Below, in pieces: positions 35,570 through 45,545 of a stretch of DNA of 64,000 bases; the first letter of the stretch is position 1, and every line of letters begins with the position of its first letter. This stretch comes from an uncultured Clostridia bacterium. Lineage in GTDB: Bacteria; Bacillota; Clostridia; Lachnospirales; CAMZNU01. Below the pieces are notes generated by a model. The model had not been told where the DNA came from. It was given only the letters and a program-made list of their open reading frames with translations, and did not search any database. Where the stretch lies: positions 1 through 64,000 of the forward strand of contig CAMZNU010000015.1 of NCBI GenBank assembly GCA_947313885.1. Direction: 5' to 3'. Position numbers and translations under genes: made by a program.

Positions 35570-37150
35570 TTATAATGGTATTGATACTATTTTTCCATCT
35601 TTATTTATAAATCTTAAACGTTCTTTTTGGTCCCTATTTTTCATACCTGCATTACCTATTACTATATTTGCCCCTGGATGAATTACTTGTGATACTATTA
35701 CTTTACCTTTACCACTTTCCAAAATAGGTATTATTTCTTTTAGCTGTATCGCTATTTCTTTTTTTTCTTTCTTTAACTTTGTATTGTGATACAATGCGCT
35801 TGCTAATAGATTTTTTTTGCTACTATCTATATTTTCTCCTAACCTTCTTATTAATTTTATACCTTTATCATGCTTATCTATTTCTTTTGCAACTTTTTCA
35901 TACTCTACAATTAGGTGTTTGTATTTATCTAACATTGCTGGTAATGCACCTACTGTTATTTTTGTACTCGTCCCCATAGGTGAACCTATTGTTCCTGCAT
36001 TTACTTCATACACTGCTGATATTTTTCCACCAACCAGTAACCCTTTTTTACCTTCAACTAATATACTTTTATCCGCTGAGACATCGCTATGCATTATACT
36101 ATTTGCCCTCACTATTCCACCTGAGGCAATTTTGGCGCTATCTATAAATTTTGCTGTTATATCGCCTAATGATGTAACTACTGCTTTACCACCACCTATT
36201 ATTCCACCTGCAATTATACAGTCTCCACTAGCAAATATATTCGCTCCTTCTACTACACCCATTATTTCTATAGTACCTTTTGCTTTTAATGAAAATCCAC
36301 CTTTTACACTGCCTCCTACTTTTACAGAACCATTAAAATTTATATTTCCTGTTGAGTTGTCTATATCTTTTCTTATCTCTAAAATAGGCACTATATTTAC
36401 TTTATTACCTTTATTTTCTATCTGTCCGCTCTCTAAAGCATATGCAAAAGTTTTATCTTCTGAAAGCTTTACATTTTTTCCAGCTGGTATTTTAGATACC
36501 TTTTTACCTTTCTTGCTTTTTGTCACTTTCCCTTTTACAGTCACACCATCTGTACCTTTTACAGGTGGGTGGATTGTAAATAACTTTTGATCTTTATTAG
36601 CACTTACATAAAGATCTATATTTTGATAATCTGCACTTCCATCTTCTCCCACTACTGGTGCAAGTTTCTTTTTAGCAATGTCAAAATGGTATTCTATATA
36701 CCCGTCTTTGCCATCTACAACTTCTTCACCTTTTGCTATTACATACGGTACATTATAATCCTTTTCTTTACCTATTTTTACTGTGTCTTCTAATATACCT
36801 TTTTTTACACCACTTTTTTTCAAAATAGACCTAATATCTGCCTCTGTAATGGCTGCACCTCCATTTTTAGCTGCTATAAATTCTATAGTACATACCATAT
36901 CATTGTCTTTTATTTCTACTACACCTATTTCGTCTTCTGGAATCACCTCCATTTTCCCCTCTATTATATTAGATGATTTCAACTCCCCAAAATTAACTAT
37001 TTGTTCTATTTCTTTCATGTTATACTCTGTTACATTAAAACTTTTCAACTCCATTACTATGTCTGATACTGCTGGGTGATTTTCACTGCTTTGTACATCT
37101 ATCTCAAGAAGAACCCCTTCTTTATTTTCGCTTATCGTTATACTTTTCAT
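35570..37150 (-). CDS. fapA: Flagellar assembly protein A (FapA, DUF342)
   Basis: A 526-residue FapA-family protein. An N-terminal domain (1-95) is followed by the DUF342 region with ITEADIRSILKKSGVKKGI, the Gly-rich beta-helix GGSVKGGFSLKAKGTIEIMG around 275-365, and a C-terminal coiled coil. In Vibrio FapA affects polar flagellar assembly; in Firmicutes it sits beside sigD, as here. GGGAGG precedes the start. Confidence 0.85.
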   Translation of the reverse strand: MKSITISENKEGVLLEIDVQSSENHPAVSDIVMELKSFNVTEYNMKEIEQIVNFGELKSSNIIEGKMEVIPEDEIGVVEIKDNDMVCTIEFIAAKNGGAAITEADIRSILKKSGVKKGILEDTVKIGKEKDYNVPYVIAKGEEVVDGKDGYIEYHFDIAKKKLAPVVGEDGSADYQNIDLYVSANKDQKLFTIHPPVKGTDGVTVKGKVTKSKKGKKVSKIPAGKNVKLSEDKTFAYALESGQIENKGNKVNIVPILEIRKDIDNSTGNINFNGSVKVGGSVKGGFSLKAKGTIEIMGVVEGANIFASGDCIIAGGIIGGGKAVVTSLGDITAKFIDSAKIASGGIVRANSIMHSDVSADKSILVEGKKGLLVGGKISAVYEVNAGTIGSPMGTSTKITVGALPAMLDKYKHLIVEYEKVAKEIDKHDKGIKLIRRLGENIDSSKKNLLASALYHNTKLKKEKKEIAIQLKEIIPILESGKGKVIVSQVIHPGANIVIGNAGMKNRDQKERLRFINKDGKIVSIPL

Positions 37151-37179
37151 TAATACGTATCCTCCCTTTTACCCCTACA

Positions 37180-37917
37180 CTAATTTTTTTCTAATTTTTT
37201 TTCTAATTTTTTTAACGCTTTCGTATGTATTTGTGATACTCGTGATTCTGTAACTTCTAATACTTTACTTATTTCTTTTAGTGTTAAGTCATCAAAATAG
37301 TACAAGCTTATTACATATTTTTCTTTTTGTGTTAATTCTTTTAATGCCTTTTCTATAGTTTCCTTTTTTTCTAACCTGTTAAATTCTTCTTCTGGATTAC
37401 CAAGCTTTTTTTCTTGATTTATAGAAAATATATCTCCTGTGCTTTCCATAAATTCCTCTATTGATAATATTTTTGCACCTTGTGTTTTACTAATTACCTT
37501 TGCATATTCTTCTTTTGTCATTTTACATGTTGATCTTATTTCATCATCTGTTGGCTCTCTACCAAATTCATTTTCTAACATTTCCTTTGCTACTAAAATT
37601 TCTTTATATTTTGTTCTTAATTTCCGCGGAATCCAATCTTTTTTTCTCAAGTCATCTAATATGGCACCTCTTATTCTAAGGCTCGCATACGTTTCAAACT
37701 TTGTATTAAATTCTAGTTTATATTTATCTATTGCATCTATTAACCCTAATACACCACTACTTACCAAATCCTCAAATTCTATGAAATGTCCAACATCCAT
37801 GTTTATTCGTCCTGCTATATAGTTAACCAATTTTAAGTAACTAACTATTAATTCTTTTCTTATATTTTCATCTTTAGTTTTTGAGTATTTCTCCCATAAC
37901 TCATTTTGATTACTCAA
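37180..37917 (-). CDS. sigD: Flagellar sigma factor SigD (sigma-28, FliA/WhiG family)
   Basis: A 245-residue sigma-28 factor for late flagellar, motility and chemotaxis genes. Region 2 contains EFEDLVSSGVLGLIDAIDKY and TYASLRIRGAILDDLRKKDW; region 4 contains LTLKEISKVLEVTESRVSQI. Translation begins at TTG (37917), six bases after a perfect AAAGGAGGTGA. It is near the end of the motility operon, as in B. subtilis. Confidence 0.94.
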   Translation of the reverse strand: MSNQNELWEKYSKTKDENIRKELIVSYLKLVNYIAGRINMDVGHFIEFEDLVSSGVLGLIDAIDKYKLEFNTKFETYASLRIRGAILDDLRKKDWIPRKLRTKYKEILVAKEMLENEFGREPTDDEIRSTCKMTKEEYAKVISKTQGAKILSIEEFMESTGDIFSINQEKKLGNPEEEFNRLEKKETIEKALKELTQKEKYVISLYYFDDLTLKEISKVLEVTESRVSQIHTKALKKLEKKLEKN

Positions 37918-37943
37918 AATTCACCTCCTTTATAGCCCTTTGT

Positions 37944-38237
37944 TTATTCCTTTAAACTTTCAAAGTAATTTTCTGTTTCGCTTTTTTCATCATTCTTTAC
38001 CTCCATATTTTCTATATCTGTATTCGTATTTTCTTCACTCTCTACCTCTTCGTCCTCTACTAAAAAAACTTTTTTTTCTAAATAAATTTTCAGTATTGTT
38101 CCAAAAATTATTGAAAACATCATGACTAGCACTAAATTGTATGCCCATACCATTGCATTTTCATTTTTTATAATAGCTAATAATGTATATATTATGCTTG
38201 CTATTAATGTAACCAAAACATTTGTATACTTATTCAT
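37944..38237 (-). CDS. Small two-helix membrane protein
   Basis: A 97-residue protein with two membrane helices (about 7-23 and 32-52) and an acidic cytoplasmic tail (VEDEEVESEENTNTDIE). I do not recognise it. It overlaps the PilZ gene by 8 bases and has AGGAG, so it is probably translated with it. Confidence 0.65.
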   Translation of the reverse strand: MNKYTNVLVTLIASIIYTLLAIIKNENAMVWAYNLVLVMMFSIIFGTILKIYLEKKVFLVEDEEVESEENTNTDIENMEVKNDEKSETENYFESLKE

Positions 38238-39120
38238 AGTAATTCTCCTTACTCCCTTTACTAATACTAGCCCTTCTTCTTTCTTCTGAGAAAATAAATT
38301 TTATTAACTTATCTTCTCCTTCTTTAGTTGTTTCCGTAAATTGGCACCTCACTGTATAAGTGTATTTCATATTATTTATATCATCTATGCAAGATACTAT
38401 ATCACCCTCTGCTATTAATAAATAATCTCCAAGCTTGTAAAAAATTCTTATTTTTTCATCTATTTTATCATTTGTATAAAACATCATTCCACCAGCACAT
38501 ATATCTATAGAATATCCTGTTAGCATATTCTTCATCATTTTACTAATTTCCTCGTCTGTTTTACTGATTTCTTCACCTGTTTTAATAAGTTCTTCATCTG
38601 TTTTAGTGATTTCTTCATCTCTTCTAATAAGTTCTTCATCTCTTCTAATAAGTTCTTCATCTCTTCTAATAAGTTCTTCATCTCTTCTAATAAGTTCTTC
38701 ATCTATTCTAATAAGTTCTTCATCTGTTTTACTGATTCCTTCATCTGTTATAATAAGTTCTTCATCTGTTATATTTATGAAATTAAACTCTTTTTCTATT
38801 TTAAGCCTATAATATTCTCTCCTTTGCAGTCTAGTTCCTTTATCTAATATTTTAATTTTCATATATGGTAATTTATCTATCTTGATATATTTTATTATGC
38901 TAGCTTTAAATTCATATATGCTCTTTTCATCCATAAAACTTATCAGATACTTATCTGTTTTTTCCAGCTTTACGTACCGTCCTTCACTTATTATAAAGTC
39001 TACATATATATACGTATCATCTTCTACTTTTTCTATCTCTTCTATTTTTGTTGTATATTCTATATTATTATCACTATCTTTTATTTTTATGCTAATATTT
39101 ATCTCCAATTTATTTAACAT
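38230..39120 (-). CDS. PilZ-domain flagellar regulator (YcgR type) with embedded heptad repeats
   Basis: A 296-residue cyclic-di-GMP receptor. A YcgR-like N-terminal domain (1-90) is followed by a PilZ domain with the RxxxR motif R101-EYY-R105 and the second motif DICAGG (206-211, canonical DISxGG with Ser replaced by Cys). Between them lie residues 118-194, eleven copies of a heptad close to RDEELIR. YcgR-type proteins brake the motor when cyclic di-GMP is high. The gene follows flhG with a GGGGGGAG ribosome site. Confidence 0.87.
   Translation of the reverse strand: MLNKLEINISIKIKDSDNNIEYTTKIEEIEKVEDDTYIYVDFIISEGRYVKLEKTDKYLISFMDEKSIYEFKASIIKYIKIDKLPYMKIKILDKGTRLQRREYYRLKIEKEFNFINITDEELIITDEGISKTDEELIRIDEELIRRDEELIRRDEELIRRDEELIRRDEEITKTDEELIKTGEEISKTDEEISKMMKNMLTGYSIDICAGGMMFYTNDKIDEKIRIFYKLGDYLLIAEGDIVSCIDDINNMKYTYTVRCQFTETTKEGEDKLIKFIFSEERRRASISKGSKENYYE
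38539..38769 (-). repeat. Eleven 21-bp repeats inside the PilZ gene
   Basis: A minisatellite encoding (R/T)DEELIR-like heptads; the central four units are nearly identical at DNA level. The 21-base period keeps the frame, so copy number can change without breaking the gene. Confidence 0.94.
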
Positions 39121-39142
39121 CTATTACTCCCCCCCTTTATTC

Positions 39143-40021
39143 TTACATCCCTAATATTTTTTTTAAAAACCCTCTTGCTCCTTTTTTATTTCCATCTATA
39201 TCTACTGAATATTTTTCATTTATTATTTTGTCAGTTATTAATTTTATATTTCTTGAATAATCTGATTTTGGATATTCTATCGCCATTGGCACTTGTTTCT
39301 TTATCGCTCTATTTAACTTTTCATCGTAAAGTATTATTCCTAATCCTTTTACTTCTAAGTTTAAAAACTTTTTACATACCATATGTACTTTTTTAAATGA
39401 ATTTTTACCCTCTTCAATATCTTCTACTTTGTTTACTACAATATTAACGTCTATGTCCTCTTTGCCTTCTTTTAATAATTTTATCATTGCATATGAATCA
39501 GTTATCGCCGTTGGTTCTGGATTAGTTACTATTATAACTTTGTCCGATGCAAAAACAAAATTCAATATAATATTTGTTATACCGGCCCCTGTATCTATTA
39601 ATATATAGTCAAAATAATCATCTAAATAGGCAAACTCTTTTAACATCTTTTTTTGAGTTCTTGCATCTATGTCGTTTAATTCTTTTAAGCCTCTACCACC
39701 TGATATTAATTTTATACCAAGTGGTCCTTCTGATATTATTTCTTTTATTGTGTTTTTGCCATTTATTAAATGTGCTAAATTACGTTTAGGCATAACTCCG
39801 TATAGTATTTCTATATTTGATAATCCTAAATCTGCATCAATTATTAATACTCTTTTTTTATTCCTTACTAATTCTATCGCTACATTGGCAACAAAATTAG
39901 ATTTACCTGAACCACCTTTACCACTCGTTATTGCTATTACCTTTGAATTGTTGGCAATCCTAATATTGTTGTTTTGACTATTTACCATATTCCTTAATTT
40001 ATCTGCTTGGTCTACAAACAT
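39143..40021 (-). CDS. flhG: Flagellar number regulator FlhG (YlxH, MinD-like ATPase)
   Basis: A 292-residue MinD/ParA ATPase. The deviant Walker A TSGKGGSGKSNFVANVA is near residue 32, followed by IIDADLGLSNIEILYG and YILIDTGAGI. The N terminus FVDQADKLRNMV is the segment that stimulates FlhF GTPase activity. With FlhF it sets flagellar number and position. It overlaps flhF by 23 bases. Confidence 0.92.
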   Translation of the reverse strand: MFVDQADKLRNMVNSQNNNIRIANNSKVIAITSGKGGSGKSNFVANVAIELVRNKKRVLIIDADLGLSNIEILYGVMPKRNLAHLINGKNTIKEIISEGPLGIKLISGGRGLKELNDIDARTQKKMLKEFAYLDDYFDYILIDTGAGITNIILNFVFASDKVIIVTNPEPTAITDSYAMIKLLKEGKEDIDVNIVVNKVEDIEEGKNSFKKVHMVCKKFLNLEVKGLGIILYDEKLNRAIKKQVPMAIEYPKSDYSRNIKLITDKIINEKYSVDIDGNKKGARGFLKKILGM

Positions 40022-41222
40022 TATTGTCTCCTAATCCTAATATCGATTCTGCTATTTTTTTTGCATCTAATAACTTAATATCCTCTGGTACATTTTGACC
40101 ATTTGTAATATACGACATTTTCTTTTGTGTCATGTAACTCATATTTAAAATATCTCCAAAAGACAATGTTTCATCCTCTTTTGTTAATATTATTTTAAAA
40201 TCGAAATATTCTGCATATGTTTGGATTATTGATATCAAATCTTCTGTTTTTGTAGTTAAACTCAAAACTAGATATTTATCTAATCCTTTTATACTGCTAG
40301 CTATTTCTTCCAATTCTTTTACTTCTTTTAAGTTTTTATGCGATCTTCCTGCTGTATCTATTAGCACTATGTCTACGTTGTTTTTTAATTTTTTATAACT
40401 TTCTATTAAATCATCTTTCTCGTATGATACTAATACATCTGCATCTAGTATGTCTCCATATATTTTTAATTGATCTACTGCCGCTATCCTATACGTGTCA
40501 GATGTTATAAATCCTATTTGTAAATTATCCTCTATTGAAAATTTAGATGCTAATTTAGCTAGCGTCGTTGTCTTACCCACTCCCGTTGGTCCTAAAAACA
40601 TTACACCTTTTCCTTCTGTATTGTTTTTTACAGTTATCGCCTCTACTTCGCCTATTATATTTACTATGTCACTATACACTTTTTTATAGCACATTTTTAT
40701 ATCTATGTTCTCTTTTTCTATACTCTCTACTAATGCTCTTGCTACTGGCTCTAACACGTTCTCTTCAATTAATTTCTGATATATTTCTTCTGCTTGCTTG
40801 TGCTTATTTTCAAATTTGTTTTTAGGTTCTGCTTTACCTGTTAATTCAACTACATCTTTTGTTAATATTGACACTAACCTGTTAGATTTTGTGATTTTTT
40901 CTTGTAATTCTCTTATGATTTTTTCATTTTCATCTGTTTTTTCATTGTTTTCTTTTTTTTGTGCTTTGCTCTCTACTTTCATTAACTTTTTTACATTTCC
41001 CATCTTTTCTAAAAAAATGTTTTTTTCGTTTACTTCTGCTTCTTTTTTAGAATCTTTTTTTACACCGTCTTTTATCGCAGTTATTTCAACTTTACTTTTA
41101 GAAAATATTCCTCTACCTTTATATTTTTTTATATTCGCAATCATCGCACCTTCACCTAGCTCTTCTCTTACCTTCTCTAAAGCCTCTCCTTCTGTTTTTG
41201 CTGTAAAAGTTTTTATTATCAT
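39999..41222 (-). CDS. flhF: Flagellar biosynthesis GTPase FlhF
   Basis: An SRP-type GTPase of 407 aa. The N-terminal basic region starts MIIKTFTAKTEGEALEKV. The NG domain has the P-loop FLGPTGVGKTTTLAKLA near 215, SDTYRIAAVDQLKIY, and DTAGRSHKNLKE. It marks the site of new flagella and is regulated by FlhG. It overlaps flhA by 4 bases. Confidence 0.94.
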   Translation of the reverse strand: MIIKTFTAKTEGEALEKVREELGEGAMIANIKKYKGRGIFSKSKVEITAIKDGVKKDSKKEAEVNEKNIFLEKMGNVKKLMKVESKAQKKENNEKTDENEKIIRELQEKITKSNRLVSILTKDVVELTGKAEPKNKFENKHKQAEEIYQKLIEENVLEPVARALVESIEKENIDIKMCYKKVYSDIVNIIGEVEAITVKNNTEGKGVMFLGPTGVGKTTTLAKLASKFSIEDNLQIGFITSDTYRIAAVDQLKIYGDILDADVLVSYEKDDLIESYKKLKNNVDIVLIDTAGRSHKNLKEVKELEEIASSIKGLDKYLVLSLTTKTEDLISIIQTYAEYFDFKIILTKEDETLSFGDILNMSYMTQKKMSYITNGQNVPEDIKLLDAKKIAESILGLGDNNVCRPSR

Positions 41223-43261
41223 TTAGAACTCACCATCCCTATCGATTTTATCGCTATACTTTGTTCTACCTCATTATATGATAATACTACTAAATCTGGT
41301 AATATCTGCTCCACTAATTTTTTGAAATATCCTCTTACAATTGGTGATGTTAATAATATAGGTGTTGTTCCAACGTTATTAAACTTCTCTACTTCTTCTG
41401 TTAAGCTATCAAATATTTCTTGCGTTCTATCCGGACTGATTGCTAAATATGAACCCTGCTCTGATTGCTGTACACTTTCCATTATTTCTTGCTCTAGCTC
41501 TGGATCTAACGTTATTACTGTATTATCGCTTCCGTCAAAGTACTTACTCGTAATCGATCTTTTTAATCCTTGTCTAACGTATTCTGTTAACATATCTGTA
41601 TCTTTTGTCATACCTGCATAATCTGCAAGAGTTTCTAGTATACTTACTAAGTTTCTTATCGATATACCTTCTTTTAATAAATTAGATAATACTTTTTGTA
41701 CATCCCCTACCGATAATAATTTCGGTATTAATTCATCTACCAGTATTTGATTATCTTCTTTTACTGTATCTATTAACATTTGCGTATCTTGTCTTGTTAA
41801 TAATTCATATAAACTATTTCTTATTGTTTCTGTTAAATGCGTTGTTATTATTGCTGGCGGATCTACTACTGTATACCCTAACGCTTCTGCTCTTTCTCTT
41901 TGAGACTCTGATATCCATAATGCCGGCAACCCTAAATATGGCTCTACTGTTTCTATACCATCTATTTCTTCTTCTACATATCCTGTATTCATCGCCATAT
42001 AGTGATCAAACATTATTTCACCACCTGCTATTTCATCCCCAGATATCAAAATTTTATATTCATTAGGGTTTAATCTTATATTGTCTCTAAGTCTTATTAT
42101 TGGAACTACTGCCCCTAAGTCTAATGCTATTTGTCTTCTTATCATTACCAATCTATCTAATAAATCTCCACCTTGATTAGAATCTGCTAAAGGAATTAAC
42201 CCATACCCTAATATCAATAGTATAGGATCTACATTTAATAAAGATGTTACACTCTCTGGTTTTCTTATATCTTCTACTTCTTCATCTTCTTCGTTTAACT
42301 CATTGTATAATACATCTTCTTTCTCTTTCTCTGCTAATAAATAACCTAAATACATTATTCCAATTCCTGCTGGAACGAATATTAATGTTGGAAACGGTGT
42401 GAAGCCTAGTAACGCTAACACACTTCCTGTTATATATAATACTAATGGATTTCTAAATAATTGTAATGCCACTTGTGTACTAATATCTTCTGTTGAGTTT
42501 GCTTTCGTTACTAATATACCTGTAGCCGTTGATATTAATAGTGCCGGTATTTGATTCACTAGCCCATCACCTATAGCTAATAATGTATATATGTTACTTG
42601 CATCGCTGATAGATATAGGCGGTTTACCACCTATCCCAGATGTACCTATTATTATACCACCTATTATATTTATAACTGTTATAATTATACCTGCTATTGC
42701 ATCTCCTTTTACGAACTTACTAGCACCATCCATAGCACCAAAAAAGCTAGCTTCATCTTGTATTTTTAATCTTCTATTCTTTGCTTCTTCTTCTCCTATA
42801 ATTCCTGAGTTTAAATCTGCATCTATTGCCATTTGTTTTCCTGGCATTGCATCTAATGTGAATCTTGCCGTAACTTCTGCTACTCTTTCTGAACCTTTTG
42901 TTATTACCATGAAGTTTATAATTACTAAAATTGTAAATATGATTCCACCAATAACTATATTGTTACCTGCCACAAGCTCCCCAAATGTTTCTATTACTTC
43001 CCCTGCTGATTGATTCAATAACATTAATCTTGTACTTGAAATGTTTATCGCTAACCTAAACAAAGTTGTAATTAAAAGTATCGTTGGAAATAAAGACATT
43101 TCTAATGCTTCTTTTGAATATATAGCATTTAATAATATTAATAAAGACATTGTTATATTCATCATTATCAAAAAGTCTAATAATGTTTCTGGTATCGGTA
43201 ATATAAATGCCATTACAATACTTACTACTATAAATCCTAATATAATTTCTTTTATTTTCAT
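41219..43261 (-). CDS. flhA: Flagellar export gate protein FlhA
   Basis: A 680-residue export protein with about eight N-terminal helices, the FHIPEP signature region RFTLDAMPGKQMAIDADLN around 155, and a large cytoplasmic domain (about 330-680) that docks chaperone-substrate complexes. It forms the nonameric ring of the type III export gate. Normal family length. Confidence 0.96.
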   Translation of the reverse strand: MKIKEIILGFIVVSIVMAFILPIPETLLDFLIMMNITMSLLILLNAIYSKEALEMSLFPTILLITTLFRLAINISSTRLMLLNQSAGEVIETFGELVAGNNIVIGGIIFTILVIINFMVITKGSERVAEVTARFTLDAMPGKQMAIDADLNSGIIGEEEAKNRRLKIQDEASFFGAMDGASKFVKGDAIAGIIITVINIIGGIIIGTSGIGGKPPISISDASNIYTLLAIGDGLVNQIPALLISTATGILVTKANSTEDISTQVALQLFRNPLVLYITGSVLALLGFTPFPTLIFVPAGIGIMYLGYLLAEKEKEDVLYNELNEEDEEVEDIRKPESVTSLLNVDPILLILGYGLIPLADSNQGGDLLDRLVMIRRQIALDLGAVVPIIRLRDNIRLNPNEYKILISGDEIAGGEIMFDHYMAMNTGYVEEEIDGIETVEPYLGLPALWISESQRERAEALGYTVVDPPAIITTHLTETIRNSLYELLTRQDTQMLIDTVKEDNQILVDELIPKLLSVGDVQKVLSNLLKEGISIRNLVSILETLADYAGMTKDTDMLTEYVRQGLKRSITSKYFDGSDNTVITLDPELEQEIMESVQQSEQGSYLAISPDRTQEIFDSLTEEVEKFNNVGTTPILLTSPIVRGYFKKLVEQILPDLVVLSYNEVEQSIAIKSIGMVSSK

Positions 43262-43314
43262 ATTTTTCTCCTTGAACAGTTCTTTATTATATTATACATC
43301 AAAATGCTCTTAAT

Positions 43315-44442
43315 TTAAACTTTATTTTTTAATTTGTAAACATATGCTAATACTTCTGCTACTGATTGATATAGTTCTTCCGGTATTTCTTTACCAATAT
43401 CAACGGTTGCGTACAATGTTCTTGCTAATATTTTATTTTCTACAATTTCAATGTTACTTTCTTTTCCTAGCTCTCTTATTTTTTTCGCTAAATGATCTTT
43501 CCCTTTAGCAACTACCTGCGGAGCATCTTTTCCATTTGGATCATATTTGATTGCAACTGCATAGTGAGTTGGATTCGTTATTATAACATCTGCTGTAGGT
43601 ACATCATCCATCATTCGACGCATCGATGCTTCTAACATTTTTTGTTTAATTTTACCTTTTATTAGCGGATTACCCTCTACGCTTTTATATTCTTCTTTTA
43701 TCTCTTGCTTACTCATCTTTAAATCTTTTGTTAATTTCAATTTCTGATATATATAATCTATTAAAGCTATTGCCAAAAATAGAAATCCTATTCCTATTCC
43801 TAAATCTATTATTAATTTTCCAACAAAAATTGTGCCATCTATTAATTCAAATGCAAATAAATTTATTAAACTCGGTATTTTATCTTTTATTATTATATAT
43901 GATGTGAATCCTATTACTGCTAATTTACCAATAGACTTAAATAAATTCATCACTGCGGCAAATGAAATTATTTTTTTAACTCCTTTAATTGGGTTTAATT
44001 TACTAAATTTAGGTTTTAGTGGTTTTGTTGTTGGATGCCATCCCACTTGAATATAATTACTAATAAACGACACTAAAAATGAAACCCCCAATATCGGTCC
44101 TACCGCACTAAAAAACATGAACATTATATACTTTGTATTTTCTTTTAATTCATTTACTTCATATACTTTGTCATAATATCTGATTTCATTAAATGCTTCT
44201 GTATATATTATTAACGCACTTTTTATTATTGATGGAAATAGTAATTTAAATGCAAAAAAAACTGCAATTAAAAGAAAAGCTGTAGAAACTTCAGGACTTT
44301 TTGCTACTTGTCCTTCTTTTCTAGCTTTTTTTCTTTTTTTTGCAGTCGGCTTTTCTGTCTTATCTCCACTATCAAAAAAACTTAAATTCATTTTAAACAA
44401 TTGCTTTTCATTCAATCTATTCAATCTATTCAATTTATTCAT
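43315..44442 (-). CDS. flhB: Flagellar export switch protein FlhB
   Basis: A 375-residue FlhB with four membrane helices and the autocleavage motif NPTHYAVAIKYD near residue 285, where cleavage after Asn switches export from rod/hook to filament substrates. The family start MNLSFFDSGDKTEKPTAKKR lies at residue 18, so the true start may be the ATG at 44391. The preceding 17 codons contain a slipped repeat (NRLNRLN), and the ATG at 44442 is very close to the fliR stop. Confidence 0.94.
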   Translation of the reverse strand: MNKLNRLNRLNEKQLFKMNLSFFDSGDKTEKPTAKKRKKARKEGQVAKSPEVSTAFLLIAVFFAFKLLFPSIIKSALIIYTEAFNEIRYYDKVYEVNELKENTKYIMFMFFSAVGPILGVSFLVSFISNYIQVGWHPTTKPLKPKFSKLNPIKGVKKIISFAAVMNLFKSIGKLAVIGFTSYIIIKDKIPSLINLFAFELIDGTIFVGKLIIDLGIGIGFLFLAIALIDYIYQKLKLTKDLKMSKQEIKEEYKSVEGNPLIKGKIKQKMLEASMRRMMDDVPTADVIITNPTHYAVAIKYDPNGKDAPQVVAKGKDHLAKKIRELGKESNIEIVENKILARTLYATVDIGKEIPEELYQSVAEVLAYVYKLKNKV

Positions 44443-44446
44443 TCCC

Positions 44447-45253
44447 TTACATAGTTCTTATAATCACCTTCATTAAATTATATGCTTCATCAAATATTAA
44501 CGTAAACATATCTACTAGCATAGGTATAAAAAATAATAATAATACAAGTCCTATTAATAATTTAACTGGCATCCCTACGACGAATATGTTCATTTGCGGA
44601 TTTGCTTTTACTAATATGCCTAGCGCTATATTTACTATCATTATTACTCCTGTAATCGGTAGCGCTATTCTTAGTCCTAGTTCAAAGTATTTAGTCATAG
44701 ATTTTATTATCAAATATGGTGTGTTTCCGCTAGACATAATATTTGATGTTCCTATTGGCACTATTTTATAACTATCAAAAAGAGTGTCGATTACTAAATG
44801 TATAGCCCCTGTTTGTATAAAAAAAACTACAATTATAAAATAAAAAAAATTACCTGTTACAGGTGCTTGGGTTTGAGTCAACGGGTTCGTAACACTGACC
44901 ATTGAAAATCCTATGTTGTAATCTATTATTTGACCTGAAAAAAAAACTATTGTGAAAAACATATATATTGTAAACCCAATAGTAAACCCAACTATAAATT
45001 CTAAAAATAATAACATCCCAAAACCTATAAATGTATTTGTATACGTGTTTACATTATAAAATGTTGTGTAATTCGAAACATATAGCATAGTTGATATTAT
45101 GAATGTAAAGCCTATTCTAGATATTAAAGGAAAAGATCTACCGCTTAATCCTGGTAATATTATAGTAAACCCTAAAAGCCTTGCCATAATTATCATTAAT
45201 ATATCCATGCTTGCTAATGTAGCTTGTATTATTGGTGCTGACGAATCATACAT
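44447..45253 (-). CDS. fliR: Flagellar export gate protein FliR
   Basis: A 268-residue membrane protein with about six helices. The family pattern starts MARLLGFTIILPGLSGRSFP and contains GFTIGFTIYMFFTIVFFSGQ. It builds the FliP-FliQ-FliR core of the export gate. GGAG precedes the ATG. Confidence 0.94.
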   Translation of the reverse strand: MYDSSAPIIQATLASMDILMIIMARLLGFTIILPGLSGRSFPLISRIGFTFIISTMLYVSNYTTFYNVNTYTNTFIGFGMLLFLEFIVGFTIGFTIYMFFTIVFFSGQIIDYNIGFSMVSVTNPLTQTQAPVTGNFFYFIIVVFFIQTGAIHLVIDTLFDSYKIVPIGTSNIMSSGNTPYLIIKSMTKYFELGLRIALPITGVIMIVNIALGILVKANPQMNIFVVGMPVKLLIGLVLLLFFIPMLVDMFTLIFDEAYNLMKVIIRTM

Positions 45254-45262
45254 ATTATCTCC

Positions 45263-45541
45263 TTACATCGGTACTACTAATGTAGGTATCATTTTAAAAA
45301 GTTCTATTATAAATTCTTGTACTGTAGTTATTATAAATGGTCCGAAAATTAACAGTGCTAAAAAAACAGCTATAATTTTCGGAACAAATGCTAATGTTTG
45401 TTCTTGTATTGACGTTACTGCTTGAAATATACTTACTAACAATCCTACGGTTAGTGCTGTTAATAATATCGGTGATGCCACTATTATTAACGTATATATT
45501 GATTGTTGTGCTATATCTATTACTGTCTCTTGATTCATCAT
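45263..45541 (-). CDS. fliQ: Flagellar export gate protein FliQ
   Basis: A 92-residue protein with two membrane helices. Characteristic blocks are VIDIAQQSIYTLIIVASPIL and FQAVTSIQEQTLAFVPKI. Part of the FliPQR gate complex. The length is normal. Confidence 0.95.
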   Translation of the reverse strand: MMNQETVIDIAQQSIYTLIIVASPILLTALTVGLLVSIFQAVTSIQEQTLAFVPKIIAVFLALLIFGPFIITTVQEFIIELFKMIPTLVVPM

Positions 45542-45545
45542 TCAC

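Noticed and set aside
45294-45545. 83-residue minus-strand ORF overlapping fliQ
   Set aside because: It is a shifted frame of fliQ with Asn/Ser-rich nonsense composition.
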